Shown here piece by piece: positions 1 through 8,014 of a stretch of DNA of 64,000 nucleotides. Each line of letters begins with the position of its first letter. Positions within the stretch are counted from its first letter, which is position 1. The stretch covers positions 185,268-249,267 of the forward strand of contig JAGLXL010000001.1 of the NCBI GenBank assembly GCA_023132895.1, in the 5' to 3' direction. The notes beneath the pieces are model-generated. The model was not told where the DNA came from. It worked only from the letters and a program-made list of their open reading frames with translations, and did no database searches. A program made the translations under genes and the position numbers. Source of the stretch: Nanobdellota archaeon (GTDB lineage Archaea > Nanobdellota > Nanobdellia > Woesearchaeales > JAGLXL01).

Positions 1-251
1 AAATAAAACAGCTAAAAGAACTGCGTGCCAAGGCGCATTCTTTAGAACCTGTTTTACAAATTGGTAAATCAGGGATTACTGCTTCTATTATTACGGAGAT
101 TCTTTTGCAGCTAAAGAAAAGAAAACTGATTAAGATTAAATTGTTGAAAGCTGCTGGTGACCGCAAGAAATTAGTTGATGAGATTGTTTCTAAGACAAAG
201 GCTGTTTTAGTTAGAAGTGTAGGAAGAGTTGTGGTTTTGTTTAAGAAGTAA
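1..251 (+). CDS. YhbY/CRM-domain RNA-binding protein, C-terminal part (5' end cut by window)
   Basis: An open frame entering from the left edge (first full codon at 3) encodes about 82 residues and stops at 249-251. It shows the CRM/YhbY pattern: a LRAKAHSLEPVLQIGKSGIT segment, then KLLKAAGDRKKLVDEIV and a final LVRSVGRVVVLFKK. In this family the GxxG-like loop and basic C-terminus bind rRNA, and archaeal members are thought to act in large-subunit maturation. The usual length is 85-95 aa, so only a few N-terminal residues are missing. It converges on the next gene with 2 bp between the stops. Confidence 0.85.
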   Translation, partial: IKQLKELRAKAHSLEPVLQIGKSGITASIITEILLQLKKRKLIKIKLLKAAGDRKKLVDEIVSKTKAVLVRSVGRVVVLFKK

Positions 252-253
252 AA

Positions 254-1810
254 TTATTGATTCAAAAGTTTTCTCATGAAACCAATCATACCTGGAGCTC
301 TTTTAAAACCACTTGCTCTGGCTCGATTACTTGCCCTGTTAAAACTTTCGGCAACATAATGCTCAGGTTTTTTCTGATTATATATTTGAATAGCTAAATC
401 AATTACTTGAGCGTAATCTTTTAAAATACTCTCTGGAATAAATTGGCCTTTTCGAGGTTCTGGTAAGGTAACCATATAATCACTAACAGCCCGAGTCATA
501 TCATCAAGAACACCTTTTCTAAGGTTATTTGGATCTTTCTTATAAAATCTGTATAGTTCAACAAAGAAATCAATATGGGAATTACCTTCGATGCTTCTGA
601 CAGGATAAACAGTGCCATCAGTATTTTTCCTTTTGATAATAATTGGAGGCCTTCCATCTAGAGTGACTCTTCTAATTTGATTATCTGGACCTTCAAAATG
701 GAGACAAGGTGTTTCATAGACTGAATCTTTTTTCTCTAAAACAATATCTTTTAATACAAAACCATCGTCTTTGAGATTTTTTAGAATCATGGAGTATAAA
801 GCAGCTACTTCTGGTTCCATACTCCTTAAATCTTTTTGATCCAGTGGGAAAGCTTGTGGAATAACTATATATTTTGCCTTACCTTGGTTGATCAATTCAA
901 TTGTTTGTAAATCAAAAGTAGGCAATTTGGTTAAAATTTTATCTAAGGTAAAATAACCCATATTTTTGAAATAACGAGCTAAAAAAATATCCATCTTAAG
1001 AGGGACTAAACTAAACTGACTTTGGGATAAGTAAGGCAAATCTTCAATTCGGTGATAACCTAATATTCTTTCGTCAATCGTATCAGTTCTAAAAGGAACA
1101 AAGAATTCCCTATTACCCTGGAAATCTTTGACTTTATTCGGGTTTTTAGCTGCATGAAGCAGCAAAGCAGCAACATCAGTATCAATGATCTGGAGAGTTT
1201 CATAACCACCCTTCTTTTTTATTTCATCAAAATATCGGCAATCATCTGATATTTGAGCAAAAGGTATGGCTGAATTTTTGAAAGGCCCTTTGAGGGTAAT
1301 TTTATGGAAGCTGCTTCTAAAGGCTCCTTTTCTAGCATCGCCTTTTTTCCTGACATAGCCAGATAAAACAACATTACCTGTATGTGGCTCTAAATCTAAT
1401 CTGGTTCCTTGTTTTTGTCTTTTTTTCTTGTAAGTAAAGACATCATCACCGCCACGTTTGACAAAGGAAGCAGAACCATCATAGTGTCTTTTCATTCTAG
1501 TTCTGAATTCAGAAGCAGTGACAAGTTCTAAAGGACTTAAATCGTGTAAATTTCTTCTGATATTACTGCCATTTTCGGTCTTGCCAACATTAAAACGTTT
1601 GTCAAAATTCAATAATTTTTCAAAATCTTTTGGTTGTGATTCAAATTCCAACCACTGCCCAAACCATTCCTTGATTTGGGTTCTTCTAGCTCTTCTGATA
1701 TCTCCTAAAAGGAAATAAGTTGGACTCATAAAAGCCCTGTTTTCTGGATTATCTATGACTAATCCATAAGTTAATCCGTTAATAATTGGATATTCAAAAG
1801 TTAATTCCAT
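254..1810 (-). CDS. Hypothetical protein, 518 aa
   Basis: I do not recognise this protein. It reads as a soluble mixed alpha/beta protein with no membrane segment or signal peptide. A basic stretch lies near residues 110-170 (KKKRQKQ, RKKGDARKG), and the C-terminal tail is Arg/Lys-rich (RASNRARASGFKRAP), which suggests but does not prove nucleic-acid contact. The ATG at 1810 is the natural start; an AT-rich promoter region of 75 bp separates it from the divergent NOG1 gene. It is single-gene and convergent with the YhbY gene. Confidence 0.75.
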   Translation of the reverse strand: MELTFEYPIINGLTYGLVIDNPENRAFMSPTYFLLGDIRRARRTQIKEWFGQWLEFESQPKDFEKLLNFDKRFNVGKTENGSNIRRNLHDLSPLELVTASEFRTRMKRHYDGSASFVKRGGDDVFTYKKKRQKQGTRLDLEPHTGNVVLSGYVRKKGDARKGAFRSSFHKITLKGPFKNSAIPFAQISDDCRYFDEIKKKGGYETLQIIDTDVAALLLHAAKNPNKVKDFQGNREFFVPFRTDTIDERILGYHRIEDLPYLSQSQFSLVPLKMDIFLARYFKNMGYFTLDKILTKLPTFDLQTIELINQGKAKYIVIPQAFPLDQKDLRSMEPEVAALYSMILKNLKDDGFVLKDIVLEKKDSVYETPCLHFEGPDNQIRRVTLDGRPPIIIKRKNTDGTVYPVRSIEGNSHIDFFVELYRFYKKDPNNLRKGVLDDMTRAVSDYMVTLPEPRKGQFIPESILKDYAQVIDLAIQIYNQKKPEHYVAESFNRASNRARASGFKRAPGMIGFMRKLLNQ

Positions 1811-1885
1811 AATTTAATTTTCCATCTTCTCTCATTTATATATTTTTAGCATATATTTAAAAAGACTGATGATAATCTTTTTCTT

Positions 1886-2830
1886 ATGAATTTCCAAAAT
1901 ATCAGACCGGTGGGAAAGCCAGATGATTTTTTTGATGCGGCTTTTTCCAGGGCTAAGAAACGGGCGGCTCAATTGAGGAGCAAAGGCAAGAAATTAAGCT
2001 CTGGCCAGGAAAAGAAAATAGAATATGTCAGGATGGATATTATCAAAGACGTTTTGGAAAGCAAGCTGATAGATATTCTCAAGGATTTTCCAGATATTGA
2101 TTCGTTGAATGAATTTTACCAGGAATTGATTAGAACGACTTTAAATTATGTTGATTTGAAGAAATCATTGGGAGCAATCAATACTTCGGTGAGGTTTGTC
2201 AAGAAATTTCACCGCGATTATATTATGAAATTCAAGAGGGCGAATAATCAAAAACAATATGACAAGTTGAGGAGAGAGTTTTACGGCAAGATGAGTTCTG
2301 TTGTCAAAAGGATCAAGAATGAATTAAAGTATTTAGAAGAATGCAGGAGAGTGATGAGAACTTATCCTGATGTCAAGGATATGAAGACGATTGCGATTAC
2401 TGGTTTTCCAAATGTCGGCAAATCGACTTTGCTAAATAAGCTAAGTAAAGCTAAAGGTGAGGTGGCGGTATATGCTTTTACAACCAAAGGTTTGAATTTA
2501 GGTTATATGAAAATTGATAGCCGTAAGATTCAATTGGTTGACACACCAGGAACTTTGGATCGTTTAGAGAAGATGAATGATATTGAAAGGCAGGCTTACT
2601 TGGCAATCAAGTATTTAGCTGATTTGGTGATTTATGTTTTTGATTTGTCTGAACCATTTCCTTTGAAAGACCAAATTAAGTTGTATAAGAGATTAAAGGA
2701 TGAAAATAAAAAAGTTCTGGTTTATTTCAGCAAAGCAGATGTTTTGGATCTGGATATGGATTTGGTTAAGAAGTATAAAGGTGTTGTTTGGGCTGATGAT
2801 TTGAAAAAGAAAATTAAGAGAATTCTTTGA
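1886..2830 (+). CDS. NOG1-family GTPase (ribosome assembly)
   Basis: A 314-aa protein with an N-terminal helical NOG1 domain (residues about 1-165, including YQELIRTTLNYVDLKKSLGA) followed by a G domain. G1 is GFPNVGKST near 172, G3 is DTPG near 220, and G4 is SKAD, a variant of NKxD. This matches archaeal NOG1-like GTPases, which act in large ribosomal subunit assembly in the cytoplasm. The length is typical for archaea; the eukaryotic C-terminal extensions are absent. The ATG at 1886 is preceded by a TATA-like tract (1840-1860). It is transcribed divergently from the 518-aa gene. Confidence 0.88.
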   Translation: MNFQNIRPVGKPDDFFDAAFSRAKKRAAQLRSKGKKLSSGQEKKIEYVRMDIIKDVLESKLIDILKDFPDIDSLNEFYQELIRTTLNYVDLKKSLGAINTSVRFVKKFHRDYIMKFKRANNQKQYDKLRREFYGKMSSVVKRIKNELKYLEECRRVMRTYPDVKDMKTIAITGFPNVGKSTLLNKLSKAKGEVAVYAFTTKGLNLGYMKIDSRKIQLVDTPGTLDRLEKMNDIERQAYLAIKYLADLVIYVFDLSEPFPLKDQIKLYKRLKDENKKVLVYFSKADVLDLDMDLVKKYKGVVWADDLKKKIKRIL

Positions 2831-2841
2831 TGTTTTTTTGC

Positions 2842-2855
2842 GCCCTATTGCGGCG
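2842..2855 (+). repeat. 14-bp direct repeat, copy 1 (left flank of nucleotidyltransferase locus)
   Basis: GCCCTATTGCGGCG here recurs as GCCCTACTGCGGCG at 4110-4123, one mismatch, same orientation. The two copies bracket the nucleotidyltransferase gene and its frameshifted partner. The following bases (GTGTGAACCATTAGTTC) resemble other short repeats at 34.6 kb and 39.2 kb. They could be a target-site duplication or a dispersed repeat family. Confidence 0.5.
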
Positions 2856-2878
2856 TGTGAACCATTAGTTCTAAGTCA

Positions 2879-3198
2879 TTACAGCCCTAACTTCCTTCTC
2901 TCATTCTCATAATACTTGTGCTTATCCAAAAACAAGGCAATAAAATACTCATTCTTCTTTTTGGTGAGGATTGCTCTAAAGTTTGTATCCCTAAAACGCA
3001 ATACAAAACCCAATAATTCTTTTACTTTATCTGAGCTTATCGGGATGGATTTGCCTTCTTTGCATTCCTTAACCCATTCTATAACTTGTCTTTGGGATTC
3101 TCTTTAAGATTATCAAAGACCATATTGAAATGCCCTTCAAAACTAATCTTGCAGCCTAAGATTTCTTCAATCTTCTTTCTTGCTTCTTTATGTGACAA
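2879..3198 (-). pseudogene. Frameshifted small gene downstream of nucleotidyltransferase (possible toxin partner)
   Basis: Two reading frames together make one protein-like sequence. Frame 1 starts at a TTG (3198, overlapping the upstream stop) and reads SHKEARKKIEEILG... to LKENPK before stopping at 3079-3081. Frame 2 continues with RQVIEWVKECKEGKS... to ENERRKLGL and stops at 2879-2881. Adding one A in the run near 3090-3095 fuses them into about 106 aa. I do not recognise the family. Position directly after a nucleotidyltransferase gene suggests the second half of a two-gene toxin-antitoxin-like module. An assembly homopolymer error or a programmed frameshift could also explain it. Confidence 0.5.
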
Positions 3199-4060
3199 CT
3201 TCTATTGCCTCTTTGTATGTTTGATTGTAAATCTTCCAATTTTCATATATCTTCTGTCCTTTTTCTGGAAAACTGTTTTTTTCAATAAACCTGCTTAAAG
3301 TTCTTCTTAGAATTCCTGCATTGTAAGCATTTATAATCTTTGCCATTAAATATTTATTGACTACCTGAATAGGATTTTTTGATTTTGTAATTTTGTCTGT
3401 AATTATTTTAAGCTGCATAGAGTTAAGAACCACTTTGTTAGAAACATATTCCAACCTAATAATTAAATCCCTTAATTCCTGCAGAAAATCATCTCTTTGG
3501 ATTATTAGCAGTATAACCAGTTCATAAAGAAGTAGGATATTGCTTATGTCAAATATCTCCTCAATCTTTCCATTAGACTTAAAATTAGAAACACTTATTG
3601 CATTTATTGACTGGAAAAAGAGTGTTTTCTCAACGTCTGCAGGCAGGTAATTAATGTGAACTTTACCTTCTTTATAATCCTTTTTTTCATATTTTGAGAT
3701 AACGAAGACGTCAATGTCGTTGTATTTTTCTTTGTAAAGGAAAGAGCCTGAAACAAGCATCTTCATGTTTTTATGCTTTCTTGAGAATTTCTGTAATAAA
3801 ATCACTGCCTTATTGAGCCTGCCTTTTCTAATAAATTCCCTTCCATTAACCAAAGTATCAATTTCCATTAACTCCATGATACCTCTTAATTTCTTTTTGA
3901 TAAAGTGATTGTAGTAATATCTTTCATTATCTGTAAGCTTTTTGCCTTTAAGCTTTGATTTGAGGATATGGTAGTAGTTTTCTGTAAAGATATGCGGAAC
4001 TAAATAATTCTTAGCTGTTTCTAAATTCCTCAGTTTTATGTAATTTTCTAATTTTCTCAT
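3188..4060 (-). CDS. Minimal nucleotidyltransferase-fold protein, 290 aa
   Basis: Residues around 100-120 carry the polymerase-beta-type nucleotidyltransferase signature: VSGSFLYKEKYNDIDVFVIS, i.e. GS followed by D-x-D. Helical regions flank this core (an N-terminal 95 aa and a C-terminal 170 aa), longer than in the MNT antitoxins elsewhere in this window. Family members transfer nucleotides to proteins or tRNA, often as part of toxin-antitoxin or phage-defence pairs. The start ATG at 4060 lies directly against a perfect 18-bp palindrome and a TATA box. Its stop overlaps the TTG start of the frameshifted partner. Confidence 0.75.
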   Translation of the reverse strand: MRKLENYIKLRNLETAKNYLVPHIFTENYYHILKSKLKGKKLTDNERYYYNHFIKKKLRGIMELMEIDTLVNGREFIRKGRLNKAVILLQKFSRKHKNMKMLVSGSFLYKEKYNDIDVFVISKYEKKDYKEGKVHINYLPADVEKTLFFQSINAISVSNFKSNGKIEEIFDISNILLLYELVILLIIQRDDFLQELRDLIIRLEYVSNKVVLNSMQLKIITDKITKSKNPIQVVNKYLMAKIINAYNAGILRRTLSRFIEKNSFPEKGQKIYENWKIYNQTYKEAIEVVT

Positions 4061-4062
4061 TT

Positions 4063-4080
4063 GGTATATTTAAATATACC
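4063..4080 (-). promoter_or_regulatory. Perfect 18-bp palindrome at promoter of nucleotidyltransferase gene (likely operator)
   Basis: GGTATATTTAAATATACC is a perfect palindrome sitting between a TATA-like box (about 4084-4095 on the minus strand) and the start codon at 4060. The position over the expected transcription start is typical of autorepression operators. Confidence 0.6.
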
Positions 4081-4109
4081 TTATTATATTTAAACCTTTT
4101 GGTTTTGAA

Positions 4110-4123
4110 GCCCTACTGCGGCG
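4110..4123 (+). repeat. 14-bp direct repeat, copy 2 (right flank of nucleotidyltransferase locus)
   Basis: GCCCTACTGCGGCG matches copy 1 at 2842-2855 at 13 of 14 positions. The bases that follow (CATAGACTTAAAGTTAG) are weakly related to the flank of copy 1. Confidence 0.5.
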
Positions 4124-4191
4124 CATAGACTTAAAGTTAGAATCACAATCTGTTTCCTTGTGTTTAGCCATTAAAAAAATAATTTGTAGAA

Positions 4192-4707
4192 TTAAGCAGC
4201 TACTATTCTGCAAGAACAAGGGAATTTATAAGAAGCTTTTTTCAAAGCTTGTTTGGCTAAAGCAATATTTTTCTTATCAACACTGACTTCCATCAAAACT
4301 TTGCCTTTTTTGCATTGAGCTGCCAAGCCAATGGGTTTGCCAAAGGATTTTTTCATTCCAGTTGACATACGGTCTGCTCCGGCTCCTGAGGCCAAAGGAT
4401 TTTCTCTAAGAACATGCAAAGGAATCATTTTGATTTTGAGATGGTATTCTTTTTTGCCGATTTTACCTTCCAAAAGCTTGTTAGAAGTTAGTCTAGCTGA
4501 TTCAATGGCATTATGCCGGATCTGCAAATCAGTTTCAGTAACTAATTTAACTTTGGTGTTGAATTTGCCTTTAGGATTGCCCATCTCATATCTGACAATA
4601 GTGTTGTGGGGCACGGCTCTAACAAAATTCTGCTTTTTGTATTTGCTGGCCCTAGTGTAAGGCCGCTCTAATCTTCGATATGCTACGAATTTTCTTATTC
4701 TGGCCAT
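4192..4707 (-). CDS. rpl10e: Large ribosomal subunit protein L10e (uL16)
   Basis: A 171-aa protein with the archaeal/eukaryotic L10e pattern: N-terminal MARIRKFVAYRRLERPYTR, central RHNAIESAR, the HVLRENPLASGAGADRMSTGM loop and a GKPIGLAAQ segment. L10e sits near the peptidyl-transferase and GTPase centres of the 50S subunit and aids tRNA accommodation. The length is normal for archaea (160-175 aa). It appears monocistronic, with a 170-bp AT-rich region separating it from the divergent pilin-like operon. Confidence 0.96.
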   Translation of the reverse strand: MARIRKFVAYRRLERPYTRASKYKKQNFVRAVPHNTIVRYEMGNPKGKFNTKVKLVTETDLQIRHNAIESARLTSNKLLEGKIGKKEYHLKIKMIPLHVLRENPLASGAGADRMSTGMKKSFGKPIGLAAQCKKGKVLMEVSVDKKNIALAKQALKKASYKFPCSCRIVAA

Positions 4708-4877
4708 AGGAGTGGATAGGGAATTGGCCCATTTATAAATTTTGCGTTTATAGAAAGTTATTTAAATAACACTTCATTTATTTGAGTTAATCACATTCAA
4801 AAAGACACTGAGAAATTTACATATAAATTTCTGGTGCCTTTTTTGAAACTTACGTTCCAAAAAAGAGGTAGATAAAA

Positions 4878-5420
4878 ATGAATAAAAAAGCTTCTTTAAA
4901 TATGGCTATAGAGGTAATTGTTATTGTTGTTATTGCTATGACTTTACTTGGTTTGGGATTAGGATTTGTCAGGAACCAGTTTTCTCAAATTACTGAAACA
5001 ACAAGTACGGTCCAAGAGCAAATCAAGCAACAGATTCTAGATGATTTGAGAGTGGGCAATAAGAAACTGTCATTTCCGACTGAGCAGGTAATAGTCCAAA
5101 GCGGAGATAAAAAGAACTTGGCTGTCGGTGTGCAAAATTTAGAAGACAGGCCAATCAAATTTAAATTAACAATTCAATCAAGACCTGATCCAGAAGGAGA
5201 CTTTGGTGACGAGAAACCAAAAACTAATGCAGCAGGGTTTTTTTGGGACAATACACCGCAAACACTGGGTCTAGGAGAATCCAGGGTTTATGGAATTTTG
5301 CATCAGGCAGAAACTTCTAAAAACACTTATCTGTATAAAGTGGTTATAGAAGAATTAGATGACAATGGTGGACCAATTGGTGAATACGACTCAAAATCAT
5401 TTTTTGTGACGGTGACCTAA
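4878..5420 (+). CDS. Pilin/archaellin-like secreted or membrane-anchored protein
   Basis: The N-terminus (MNKKASLNMAIEVIVIVVIAM) has a short basic head followed by a 20-residue hydrophobic helix, as in archaeal class III (type IV pilin-like) signal peptides; a prepilin peptidase site after KKA is plausible. The remaining 145 aa form a beta-rich extracellular domain (PTEQVIVQSGDKKNLAVGVQN). It shares layout and motifs with the third gene of the operon (5666-6181), so the two look paralogous. It starts the three-gene operon and is likely exported to the cell surface. No subunit function can be assigned. Confidence 0.75.
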   Translation: MNKKASLNMAIEVIVIVVIAMTLLGLGLGFVRNQFSQITETTSTVQEQIKQQILDDLRVGNKKLSFPTEQVIVQSGDKKNLAVGVQNLEDRPIKFKLTIQSRPDPEGDFGDEKPKTNAAGFFWDNTPQTLGLGESRVYGILHQAETSKNTYLYKVVIEELDDNGGPIGEYDSKSFFVTVT

Positions 5421-5421
5421 G

Positions 5422-5643
5422 ATGGCTAAAAGAAAAAAAAGGTTAAGCGGTCAGCAAGAATTTGAAATCATGAAGTTAGTGTTAGATAAGTTCTTATGGC
5501 TCGGCTTTATTGTGATGGGCTGGGGCATGTATAAATCACTGGCAGGGACTTTTACTGACGGAATCTGGTATATGGTGACCGGAGCTATTTTGCTGATAGT
5601 GTTCTTAGTGGTAATTGTCAAAGAATACGAAATTATTAAATAG
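5422..5643 (+). CDS. Small two-helix membrane protein, 73 aa
   Basis: It begins 1 bp after the preceding stop. A basic N-terminus (MAKRKKRLSGQQEF) is followed by two hydrophobic helices (residues about 27-45 and 50-68). It lies between two pilin-like genes and is presumably co-translated with them; a role in membrane assembly of these surface proteins is only a guess. Confidence 0.7.
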   Translation: MAKRKKRLSGQQEFEIMKLVLDKFLWLGFIVMGWGMYKSLAGTFTDGIWYMVTGAILLIVFLVVIVKEYEIIK

Positions 5644-5665
5644 TTCTTTTTCTTTCTTTTTTATT

Positions 5666-6181
5666 ATGAGAAAAAAAGGGTTTCAACTGTCAATCAGTGT
5701 CTTGGTCATGATAATTATTTCTATTGTAATTCTTGGTTTGGGAATTGTTTTATTGAATACTTTCATCAAAGGGAGTATTGAAACTAAGAATATTTTAGAT
5801 GAGAGAACTGATGCACAATTAGCTGCTTTATTGGAAACAGGTGAAAGAGTGGCGGTGCCGTTTAATTCAGCAACTATTTCTCGCGGTGGTGAGAAGGTTT
5901 TGGGAGTGGGGATGTTGAATATTGACCCTGACAATCCCCATGATTATTCAATTGTGGTTGAGTTTTCAGTAGCTGATAATGATGAAGTGATTACAGATTT
6001 GGATGATTGGGTTTTTTATGATTCTGATTCAAGGACTTTGAATTCTAATGAACAATGGAGATTGCCAATGCTTTTTATGGTGCCTAAAGGTGGTAAGAGT
6101 GGGAATTATGTTTTTAATGTGATTGTTAATCGAGATGGTAATGAATATAGTGTGAAGAAGGTTTATATCAGTGTTCCTTAG
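5666..6181 (+). CDS. Pilin/archaellin-like protein, second paralog
   Basis: Starting at the ATG at 5666, the protein begins MRKKGFQLSISVLVMIIIS, a better class III signal than that of its paralog: KKG followed by FQLS and a hydrophobic helix, with likely prepilin cleavage after G. The ectodomain repeats the pattern of the first gene (VAVPFNSATISRGGEKVLGVGMLN against LSFPTEQVIVQSGDKKNLAVGVQN). The start is 22 bp after the previous stop. An in-frame upstream start at 5615 would lie inside the preceding gene and spoil the signal peptide. The 3' end overlaps the convergent methyltransferase gene by 14 bp. Confidence 0.75.
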   Translation: MRKKGFQLSISVLVMIIISIVILGLGIVLLNTFIKGSIETKNILDERTDAQLAALLETGERVAVPFNSATISRGGEKVLGVGMLNIDPDNPHDYSIVVEFSVADNDEVITDLDDWVFYDSDSRTLNSNEQWRLPMLFMVPKGGKSGNYVFNVIVNRDGNEYSVKKVYISVP

Positions 6182-6764
6182 AATTTCTATAAACTATAAT
6201 TGGTGCAGATCCAGTGTGATAAGTCTTGCCTTTTTCTAGAAATCTTGGGAGGAAAATGTTGTTGTAGATGTAAAGATGGGTTTTTTTGTTCATTTCTTTT
6301 ATTAATTTGTCTTCCAAACCTTTGTGAAAACCATTGTCTGGGTTGATAAAGATGATGTCGTAGTTACTTAAGTTGTGTTTGAGGAAATCGCCTTTGATTA
6401 AGTTGGCGTTGAGATGGAGTTTTTGATTTATTTTGATTCCAATGTCATGGAGGTCTGAGTCAAATTCAATGCCGGTGGCATTGGTGAATAATGAGGCTAA
6501 AAGAACTATTCTGCCGTCACCAGAGCCTAAGTCTAAGAAGTTTTTGAAATTCTGTAGTTTTATTTTTTTAAAGAATTTAAAGCAAGTGTCTAAATCAGCC
6601 GGACCCCAAATACCTTTTTCTGTGTCACGGACTATTAATCTAAAGTTTTCTAACAAGGATTTGTCATAATCTTTGTATTCTTGTTTGATTGTTGAAAAAG
6701 TTTTAGCTTTATCAACACCAGAAAATTTGAAAAATTTTCTCGTTTGGTTGAATTTATCTTTCAT
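6168..6764 (-). CDS. Class I SAM-dependent methyltransferase
   Basis: A 198-aa protein whose residues about 78-105 hold the SAM-binding motif I FLDLGSGDGRIVLLAS, followed by a motif II acidic residue in TGIEFDSDL and a motif IV-like DIIFINPD. Such proteins transfer a methyl group from SAM; the substrate cannot be read from sequence. The layout with an N-terminal helical part is like DOT1/KMT-type or small archaeal protein methyltransferases, but this is not firm. It is separated by 17 bp from the upstream HEPN gene. Confidence 0.75.
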   Translation of the reverse strand: MKDKFNQTRKFFKFSGVDKAKTFSTIKQEYKDYDKSLLENFRLIVRDTEKGIWGPADLDTCFKFFKKIKLQNFKNFLDLGSGDGRIVLLASLFTNATGIEFDSDLHDIGIKINQKLHLNANLIKGDFLKHNLSNYDIIFINPDNGFHKGLEDKLIKEMNKKTHLYIYNNIFLPRFLEKGKTYHTGSAPIIVYRNSKEH

Positions 6765-6780
6765 AGGATTATTTTTTATT

Positions 6781-7296
6781 TTATTCTGAGATTATTTTTT
6801 CTGCCTTGTTCACAAATTCAATTGCCTTTTTCCCTAAATTTTCTGCCAACTTTCTTTCGTACTCAACTGAGATAGAATAGGTTGCATCTTCCCGATAACT
6901 TTTTAATTCCACAAATTCACGAATATCTTCCTCAACCATCACTGTCTTGGCCACTGTTTGTAAATCTAATTCAGTAATGTGTTTGGGATAGAAAAATTTA
7001 ATCAAAATAGAAATTGTAGCTATGTGGCTTTTTGTCTTATAACCTTTTAAGGCGCATAAAGCCAGAGCTGCCTGGTAAACTGAGTAGTAATAAGAAACAA
7101 TAGACCATTCATAAAAATCTTTTAAATCATCAAGAATTCTCCTGGAAAAGTGCAGATTCCTTTTTGCTTTGCTTAAGTGCCCATCAATTTCAATTTTTGT
7201 AGCTCCTTTTCTGATAGTTTCTTTTTCCAGGTATTTCTTAAAGTCATAATCCAATATTGCTCCATTCTTTAGCCAGAGTTCCCATTTCTGTTTCAT
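6781..7296 (-). CDS. HEPN-domain protein, partner of nucleotidyltransferase (pair 1)
   Basis: An all-helical 171-aa protein with the HEPN pattern (AKRNLHFSRRILDDLKDFYEWSIVSYYYSVYQAALALCALKGYKTKSH). Its start overlaps the upstream nucleotidyltransferase stop by 4 bp (ATGA). HEPN proteins of this arrangement act as RNase toxins or as AMPylation targets neutralised by the MNT partner. The usual catalytic R-x4-6-H is here REDATY with no histidine, so classical RNase chemistry is uncertain. Confidence 0.8.
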   Translation of the reverse strand: MKQKWELWLKNGAILDYDFKKYLEKETIRKGATKIEIDGHLSKAKRNLHFSRRILDDLKDFYEWSIVSYYYSVYQAALALCALKGYKTKSHIATISILIKFFYPKHITELDLQTVAKTVMVEEDIREFVELKSYREDATYSISVEYERKLAENLGKKAIEFVNKAEKIISE

Positions 7297-7910
7297 TCAA
7301 ACATCACCTCGTAATAAAGTTGGTTTCCAAATACAGGATATCCTGAAGTTATAGCATCTTGAAGAGCGTAATTCTGTTTGTTTTCTTTTTCCTTTAAAAA
7401 TTCATTTAGTTTCATGATTATACTACTGATTTTTAATCCTGTTTCTGCCAAGATTTTTTGATTGATGTTTTTTATCTTTTTATTAATATCTTTTTCTAAT
7501 AACTCATAAACCAAGATCAGATCAATGTCACTTTTGGGCGTGTAATTCCCTTTGGCAGTTGAGCCAAATAAGAGAATGAAGCCGGGAATTTTAATCTGTT
7601 TAATGCTTTCTACAAAAAGGGCTATTGCTTTCTGGCGCTTGTATTCTAATAGTTCTAATCTTTCTAAATCAAAATATGAGAAAAATACCTTAACAAAAGA
7701 GTTTTTGAGATTAATGTCATAAATTTTTAAATTACCTTCTCTTTTAGAGCTTAAGATTTTTTTCTTTTCGAGGGAATCCAAATACTTCAAGAGAGTATGC
7801 TCAGAGAGCTTGACAGACTTCTTAATCTGCCTGACATAACCTCTTGGCTTTTCATAAAAGTATTTTAATATGTCGAATTCCTTTTCTGTAATATGTTGCA
7901 TTTTGTGCAT
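7293..7910 (-). CDS. wHTH + minimal nucleotidyltransferase (MNT), pair 1
   Basis: The N-terminal 65 aa form a winged helix (HITEKEFDILKYFYEKPRGYVRQIKKSVKLSEHTLLKYLDSLEKKKIL), and residues about 110-135 carry FGSTAKGNYTPKSDIDLILV, the GS..D-x-D nucleotidyltransferase signature. It is the likely antitoxin for the HEPN gene and probably represses its own operon through the wHTH. I place the start at ATG 7910, which follows a TATA box (7933-7940) by about 25 nt, giving a leaderless mRNA; ATG 7901 and TTG 7913 are alternatives. Confidence 0.8.
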   Translation of the reverse strand: MHKMQHITEKEFDILKYFYEKPRGYVRQIKKSVKLSEHTLLKYLDSLEKKKILSSKREGNLKIYDINLKNSFVKVFFSYFDLERLELLEYKRQKAIALFVESIKQIKIPGFILLFGSTAKGNYTPKSDIDLILVYELLEKDINKKIKNINQKILAETGLKISSIIMKLNEFLKEKENKQNYALQDAITSGYPVFGNQLYYEVMFE

Positions 7911-7934
7911 CAATCGTTGTTAAATATGCAACAT
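7893..7934 (-). promoter_or_regulatory. Inverted repeat around start of MNT/HEPN pair 1 (candidate operator)
   Basis: ATGTTGCAT (7893-7901 on the plus strand) and ATGCAACAT (7926-7934) form a perfect 9-bp inverted repeat spaced by 24 bp. It flanks the predicted transcription start and touches the TATA element. Confidence 0.45.
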
Positions 7935-8014
7935 TTATAAGATTTTCGGTTTTTTGATAAAAAAGAAAAGAAGTTTAAATTATTTTGGTTTATTATTTTG
8001 AAAAAAAGAAAAAT

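Noticed and set aside
5666..6181. Upstream in-frame start at 5615 for the second pilin-like protein
   Set aside because: It overlaps the previous gene and adds a Ser/Phe-rich stretch that would disrupt the class III signal.
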